From contig OZ020517.1 of NCBI GenBank assembly GCA_963971425.1, positions 15,347,297-15,411,296 of the forward strand: 64,000 bases of DNA. Direction: 5' to 3'. Shown in pieces: positions 58,871-64,000 of the stretch (positions are counted from its first letter, which is position 1; each line of letters opens with the position of its first letter). Origin of the DNA: Bryoerythrophyllum caledonicum (taxonomy: Eukaryota > Streptophyta > Bryopsida > Pottiales > Pottiaceae). The notes under the pieces are model-generated. The model searched no databases. It worked only from the letters and a program-made list of their open reading frames with translations, and was not told where the DNA came from. The position numbers were made by a program, and so were the translations under genes.

Positions 58871-59189
58871 TTGGAGGGAAAGGGCTAGGGGAGGGGGAGG
58901 TGGGGACTCAACACAAAAAAATGTTGTGTCCGGAGGACACGGGTACTCCACTAGTCTAACTATATTATTGAAAAGAAGAATACATTAGTCGACACTTCTT
59001 TTATACCACATGTGTTCATTGAATATGAATAGCTAAATATTCACACTGAAGCCTTAGAAGTTACAAAAAATCTCTCAAACCTACTAATCCGGATTAACAC
59101 CATGCTCCAAGTTAGCTAAAAGTGAGCTAAATGACGAACAAATAGCCACTTGTAAGAGAATTAGCTAAACACATTCTGATGAGCCTTTT

Positions 59190-60140
59190 ATTAATTCAAA
59201 AGAATTTTAGTCCATCCATAACATGCCCAATATGCACCTCCGCGGATCGGGACACATACACTTCAAATGCCAAAACCATCACATACACTCCCTGATCGTT
59301 AAAAGGCACAATAAAGCGGTATGGAAAATCCAAAAACTAATTGTATCCTCAAACAAATCCAGATGCTTTATACTTATGCACGCCGGAACCTTCAACAACA
59401 ACCCACAAGAAAACATGGTCCCCCATGGCTACTTCCATGCACATGTGGAATCGAAAGATGTCATTAGAATGCTAGGTTTAAACTAGACATACTATGCATA
59501 AAAGGACTACAATAGAGAGACCCCCCACCAGACCACATAAATACAAACCTTACTATCCAGTTTATCAAATTCAAATATTGTAATGATAGATTTTCCCAAG
59601 AAACAATCAAAAACAAAATCAATAAATATCAACCACATATTAATGACATTATAGCTCTTGGATGGAAAGTTGATCCTCTTACTGTCATTGTTGCTAGTGC
59701 TAGAGCTACTACATTCATCCCATCAATGAATAACCTTAAAAGAATATTTAATATTTCCATTAAACCAGTCTGGAAGACATTCACAATAATCAACACCATC
59801 CCTATCCAACATGCAATGTCCATACTTCTACACAAACAAAAACTTGAAAATAACCAACCTCTCATAATATAATATGACACCCCTTAAAACCCTCCTTTAA
59901 ACACGGGCTAATCCTTATTAGTTTAAGTCTTGGAATTGAGCCTTCTGGCTCTAGTTCGCCCTTGGCTAATGATTACTAGTTACTAGTCACATAGTATCTA
60001 CCGTCAAAAGGGGGGAGTAGTTCTACACTACTAAACCTATGTCCGGTGGACATGGTCTTAGTGGTGGAATGAACAAACACTTTATTCACTCGGGTCTCCA
60101 TTAAAGACCGGAGTTCTTCTTCTACAGAAGAAAATATCCT
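59190..60140 (+). mobile_element. 5'-truncated LINE copy, C-terminal region and 3' end
   Basis: Homologous, in the opposite orientation, to 11.2-12.2 kb. The coding-like start (MPNMHLRGSGHIHF) is followed by the LINE C-terminal tail (MTLxALGWKVDP, TFTIINTIPIQHAMSILLHK, read with frame changes), then the 3' untranslated segment with AATTGAGCC, ATGTCCGGTGGACAT and a TTCTTCTTC tail near 60120-60127. The left border near 59190 is where similarity to the larger copy fades. Confidence 0.78.
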
Positions 60141-60179
60141 ATTGTTCCATTTTCAAACATTTCATCTTCTCAGTTTTAA

Positions 60180-60955
60180 ATCAATGGACTAGAGATTCCT
60201 CCCAAATGCCTTGGTCCTCTAATCCTTTAAGGTCGGGTGGGCTATGGTTGATGGTCGAGTCTATCAACGTAATAGATTCTACAAAATATCATCTACTACA
60301 TTCGTAGATTTTCCATCAACCATAGCAAGTCCGGTCTTAAAGGGTTAAGGGTTAAAGCACTCATTCTACAATGAGCTTGGTCAATGCATCTAATTCCTAA
60401 AGTACCAAGTGTTTAATTGGAGAACAATTTTTTTTTCTTTGACAATAATTATCTTTTAATTCTGTATGGTCAAAATTCAATTTTTTTTTATTACATCATC
60501 TATAATAAGTTTTGAAGAAGATTCTTCAGTGTCCTTCTCAAAAAGCTCATACTCATAGTACTCAACCCCTAAGGATCAATTATTCGTTTTGGGGACAACT
60601 TTTTAAAACTTCGATTGAAATTATCTTTCAATCCATATAGCCAAAATTCACAATTTTCCTTACCACATGATCTCATACAAGTTAAAAAAAAAAGATCCTA
60701 CGGACATTTTTCAAAAAGCTCATACTAGTAGTTTTTAACCCCTAAAGGATCAAGTGTCCGTTCAGGGGACACATTTTTCACTTTAACTGCAATTATCCTT
60801 CAATCTAAATAGTCAAAATTCACAATTTTTTTACCACACCTTCTCATTTATGTTGAGAAGAAGATCCTAGAGTTACACCCTGATAAAGTTCATCTTAGCA
60901 GTTGGAGTAGAGATTCCTCTAAAATGCCTTGGTCCTTTAGAGGCTAAACATGCCT
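60180..60955. repeat. Tandem repeats of about 175 bp with TTAACCCCTAAAGGA ends
   Basis: Three diverged units share CAATTATCTTTCAATC-type, CAAAATTCACAATTTT-type, AAAAGCTCATACT and AACCCCTAAAGGATCAA parts (near 60.40, 60.57 and 60.74 kb). The stretch is bounded by TGCCTTGGTCCTCTAA (60.21 kb) and TGCCTTGGTCCTTTAGAGG (60.93 kb). CCCCTAAAGGA matches the tips of the TTAA-type element at 17.2-18.6 kb, so these may be nested or tandem MITE remnants. Confidence 0.6.
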
Positions 60956-61757
60956 TCTCTCCCTCTCCCAAAATTGCGGAGGAGGTGCAGCAATCAAGGA
61001 AGTCAAAACCACTTCTCCATCAATGAACAGGACGCACTTCCCTTGCACGTCCAAATATTCACCCTCAAGTCAAGCTCAAGTTCACCCTCAAGTCAAGCTC
61101 AAGTTCACCTTCAAGTCATGCTCGCGCCTCTCACTCTTCCTACTTCAACGTTAGGGTTTCCTCCACAGCAATTGCACTCTTGTGCTCAAAGATCCAACAT
61201 ACTACTCATCACACAAATCTGTCTCTCAAACTTCCCCATCTCCAATTCGACAACCACTGGACAAAACGCGCACCGAAACTCGTTTGCTTTGCATCCTCGG
61301 AGCAGATTAAGCGGCAACTGCTCCTCAGTTTTCTTCTCGAGGTGGAATTCTCATCTGGGATCTTGGAGTGTGTAGGGATTGCTTTTTGAGGGATCAGTTC
61401 TTGGAGAATCTGGATTAGGGTTTGGGATTATCTTGGCTCACGATTTGTGAGCTTCGGCTCTTGATGGTGTGAGGTCGGAGTAGATCTATTGTTTTTTCAA
61501 TCGAGGAGTGGGTCAAACTCTGAGAACGCGAGTTGTGAGGAGAATTTCAGCTGATGTTGGGGTCATTGGATGTGGTTTGCTTGCAGGTTGTTGCTCTTCG
61601 GATGAGTTTTAACGGGAGGGAGGGGGGTGGGGGGGGGGGGTTAGAGTCGGGATGTGGGCAAGATTGAGGATGTTTTGCATGGTCGCCGAGAATGCTGCGG
61701 CGGTTTGAGTGAAGGTTTGGTTCGGTTTGGTTCGGTTTGGTTTGGTTTGGGGGAGCG
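60956..61757 (+). promoter_or_regulatory. Upstream region and probable 5' leader of the glycosyltransferase gene
   Basis: The stretch changes from CT-rich (about 61.0-61.3 kb, with short CTCAAGTCAAGCTCAAGTTC repeats) to G-rich near the gene (a G run at 61626-61640 and TTCGGTTTGG repeats at 61720-61748). A 141-residue open frame at 60950-61375 is Ser/Leu-rich with no known family and is not called. No clear TATA box was identified. Confidence 0.4.
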
Positions 61758-64000
61758 ATGCCAATGCCAGGGTCGCGGTTTGCGCCTGCGCCGTCAACCT
61801 CTCAGAGGATTCTCTTTGTGTCGACCACGCTCACTCTGCTTCTGGCCCTGTTCGCCTTTGGGCTGCAATGGAAGGGCGGAGATCTGGTGGACTCTGCGCG
61901 CCTTGGGAAGCTCGCTGGCGATAATTCTCGTCTCCCAGGCGTGCAGCAAGATTCTCTGAATTCGCCTCTCAGTGGTCGCTTTGGCACCAACTCTGGATGT
62001 GCCAAATTCCAGCCTCCTCACATTGGAATGTTCCCGCATCACATCGGATGGCAATACGCAATCCAGAAACATACATCTAAGGTGAAAATTCTTTGCACAA
62101 AATCTGTTTCGGGAAATCTGCTCGAGTTGATAGCTTTGGATTCTGAAAGTTGCTTTCTGATCAGGAGGTATTGACTCTGAGCTTTGAACAGATCGCTATC
62201 ACTTCGAGTACGTCGGCTGGCCTGGAGCAGATTCTGCCATGGCTATATTATCACCGGACAATCGGTGTCACACATTTCTTCCTGTTCGTTGAGGGGAAGG
62301 CGGCATCGTTAAACTCGACGTCCGTTTTGGAAGCTATTCCTGTACGTATTGTTTGCCATAATAGCCCTGTCTTCGTGTATGTTCTTGGCAGCGTCTCTCT
62401 AGCTGCTTGTCACGTCTGATGGATAGGGTTTTTTTTATCCGACCCGTGGAAAAGGTCGAAGGCAGAGGATTGATTCTTAGCCATCTATGGTACACTGTCA
62501 CCATCTTCTACTAGGATTTTCATCTTTTGAGATTGTGAGGAAATTATCTCAAGCGTTCTTATTCTTGGGTGCAGGGAGTGAAGATCATCCATCGTACTAA
62601 AGAACTGGAAGAGAAGCAAGCGAAAAGGTAGGTGATCTTATAACTTAACCGTAATTGTTTGAATTTAATCCACAAATTGCCAATAACAACTAATTCAATG
62701 CAAGATTAAGTCATTTCTTTTGACGTTCGTTAGAAGAAGCGTAGACATGTCAGTACCATCCATTTAGTTTGTGTGGAATTTACGAATGAGTAATGCGAGT
62801 CCTCTTGTTATAATGTGCAGTCGGATATGGAATGAGACTTGGCTGTCCGGCTTTTTCTTCAAGCCTTGCAACTATGAGCTTTTTGTGAAACAATCTCTCA
62901 ACATGGAGATGGCCATTGTGTTTGCAAGGGTAAGCTAAGAATCGAGCACTTTAAATTTGGTGTGCCAAAATATCAAAATACAACATTTGTTTTTATGTTC
63001 AGCTCCAACAATATTATGTTGACGAAACGCCTGGCAGATCTTTGAGGCTCACTTGTTTGGAATTGGTATTTTAAACAGGAAGTTGGAATCGATTGGATTA
63101 TTCATCTCGATACTGATGAATTGATGCATCCAGCTGGAGCTCCTGAATACTCCCTACAACGCTTACTTAACGATGTCGCTCCAGATGTGGATATGGTGGT
63201 CTTTCCCAACTATGTGAGTTTCCTTGCCACACCATCTCAATCTGTAGCTATAGGACTGAGTGCACTTTTATACTCAAAAGGTCCTCATTCTCACCAACAG
63301 TTTTCTGGTTGTCTTAGGAGACTGCAATTGAGCGCGATGACATTGAAGAGCCATTCAGTGAGGTAACCATGTTCAAGAAGAATTACGACCATGTCACCAA
63401 GGAGACTTACTTTGGGCTGTACCGGGAAGCAACTCGGGGCAACCCCAACTATTTTTTGACGTACGGTAATGGAAAAGCTGCTGCTCGCATGCAAGACAAC
63501 TTGCGACCTAATGGTGCCCATAGGTGGCACAACTATGCAAAAACACCAAAGTGAGTTCACTGCTGCTTGCGCTCTTTCGAACTTAGGTAATGGTATTTGT
63601 TGAGATGCAGTAATTTTTTTCATGGCATCAATTCCTGTATTGATTGAGGGCGTCATAGAAAGTTCCTGGAACTTTAACTGGCTTGGAGATAGTTGGCCTG
63701 ACTACCGAAAAACTATTTCTTTTCTACCATTTGAACAGTGAGATCAAGCTTGACGAGGCGGCAGTGTTGCATTACACATACACCAAGTTTTCAGATTTGA
63801 CATCGCGACGTGATCGATGTCACTGCAAGCCTACCAAGGAGGATGTGAAACGGTGCTTCATGCTCGATTTTGATCGGGCGGTGAGTTCGCACCCCGACCT
63901 ACCTACATTTGTAATTCCTGAACAGTGCCAGTTATTGCCACAATGAGGCTTATTCTAAGTTCTGTTGCTAAGAATATATCTCCTGTTTTTTGGACCTCGT
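61758..64000 (+). CDS. KOBITO1/ELD1-type glycosyltransferase-like protein (3' end cut by window)
   Basis: Exons are 61758-62081, 62165-62341, 62575-62627, 62821-62929, 63079-63213, 63318-63550 and 63739-63880. All introns are GT-AG and all phases agree, giving 391 codons. The start ATG gives [13 protein letters not shown], then one membrane segment ([19 protein letters not shown]), a type II Golgi/plasma-membrane anchor. The lumenal domain is GT-A/GT92-like: [55 protein letters not shown] (metal-binding DxD), [24 protein letters not shown], and a cysteine cluster [17 protein letters not shown]. These match plant KOB1/ELD1/ABI8 and its paralogues, which affect cellulose deposition and cell elongation; enzymatic substrate is unknown. 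GTGAGT follows at 63881, so the last exon(s) lie outside. No damage seen. Confidence 0.85.

Larger units (their letters stand above)
56150..58954 (+). mobile_element. Non-autonomous Helitron (2.8 kb) with captured gene fragments
   Basis: The 5' tip is TCTCTTATTATAAAAG, preceded by A. The 3' tip is CTAG, followed by T, and 10 nt upstream of it ends a hairpin GTGTCC-GGA-GGACAC. A TC start, a hairpin 10-12 nt before CTRR and insertion between A and T define Helitrons. The paralogous X repeat shows the same site without the insert, which fixes both boundaries. There is no Rep/helicase gene. Three plant gene fragments in plus orientation lie inside, plus a GGGGAC minisatellite close to the 3' end. 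Confidence 0.88.
55962..59150. repeat. Dispersed repeat X, copy 2, split by a Helitron
   Basis: The left part (55962-56149) begins AACACCATATTCGTTATATT and ends TTACATTACAAA. The right part (from 58955) begins TCTAACTATATTATTG and continues to ACACTTCTTTTATACCACAT. The two halves line up with the unbroken copy at 54745-55195, where the matching site reads TTACATTATGAA/TCATACTATG. Confidence 0.7.

Noticed and set aside
58556-58988. Gly/Arg-rich and Pro-rich open frames up to 133 residues
   Set aside because: They lie in a GGGGAC minisatellite inside the Helitron and have no non-repetitive protein content.
60950-61375. 141-residue plus-strand frame before the glycosyltransferase gene
   Set aside because: Ser/Leu-rich, no family resemblance, internal CTCAAGTC repeats and no splice link to the downstream gene. 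It is more likely upstream or leader sequence.

Overview
The window reads as land-plant nuclear DNA. Its one convincingly intact host gene, cut by the right edge, is a KOBITO1/ELD1-type glycosyltransferase with seven visible exons and GT-AG introns of about 80-230 bp. Captured fragments of SSRP1, a second glycosyltransferase and a DUF971 protein also look plant-like. The rest is transposable elements nested in one another. The mix (DD34E Tc1 elements, pogo-like DDD elements, LINEs with RNase H, MULEs with a SWIM finger, DUF7869 elements, a Helitron) fits a non-seed plant such as a bryophyte better than a seed plant. That placement is inference.

Layout. 0.2-3.4 kb: a short TA-flanked pogo-type element holding a young Tc1 copy. 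4.3-10 kb: an element with a DUF7869 gene, an acidic second gene and twelve copies of the palindrome CCGGAGATCTCCGG. 11.2-40.5 kb: one minus-strand LINE (endonuclease, RT, RNase H) split by later insertions: (a) a 16.8-kb pogo-like element at 16110-32907, which holds a TTAA-flanked element (with a Harbinger-type MITE inside it) and an 11.85-kb MULE called W here; (b) an unclassified 2.6-kb non-coding element at 33642-38326 holding the second Tc1 copy; (c) a 0.5-kb LINE fragment. 42-53 kb: remnants of a Ty3/gypsy fossil on both sides of a second, more decayed MULE (Z, 43428-51331). 54.7-59.2 kb: a duplicated repeat, one copy of which holds a 2.8-kb Helitron with three captured gene fragments. 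59.2-60.9 kb: a LINE 3' end and tandem repeats. 61.8 kb to the edge: the glycosyltransferase gene.

Most notable: W and Z are sister MULEs with 11-bp target duplications, homologous transposases and GAGC-rich inverted ends. Each has its own array of a short palindrome (AGCGTCGGTACCGACGCT in W, TGCCGATGTCGGCA in Z). W also carries a multi-exon cargo gene that looks like a ParB-like domain joined to a degenerate DNA N4/N6-methyltransferase fold, plus about 300 bp of 18S rDNA. Nearly all disabling stops in W and in the DUF7869 element can be explained by C-to-T change at CAG, CAA or CGA codons, as expected from decay of methylated plant transposons. Nesting gives a relative order: LINE, then the pogo-like element, then W and the TTAA element. 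The Tc1 pair, with matching ORFs, looks youngest.
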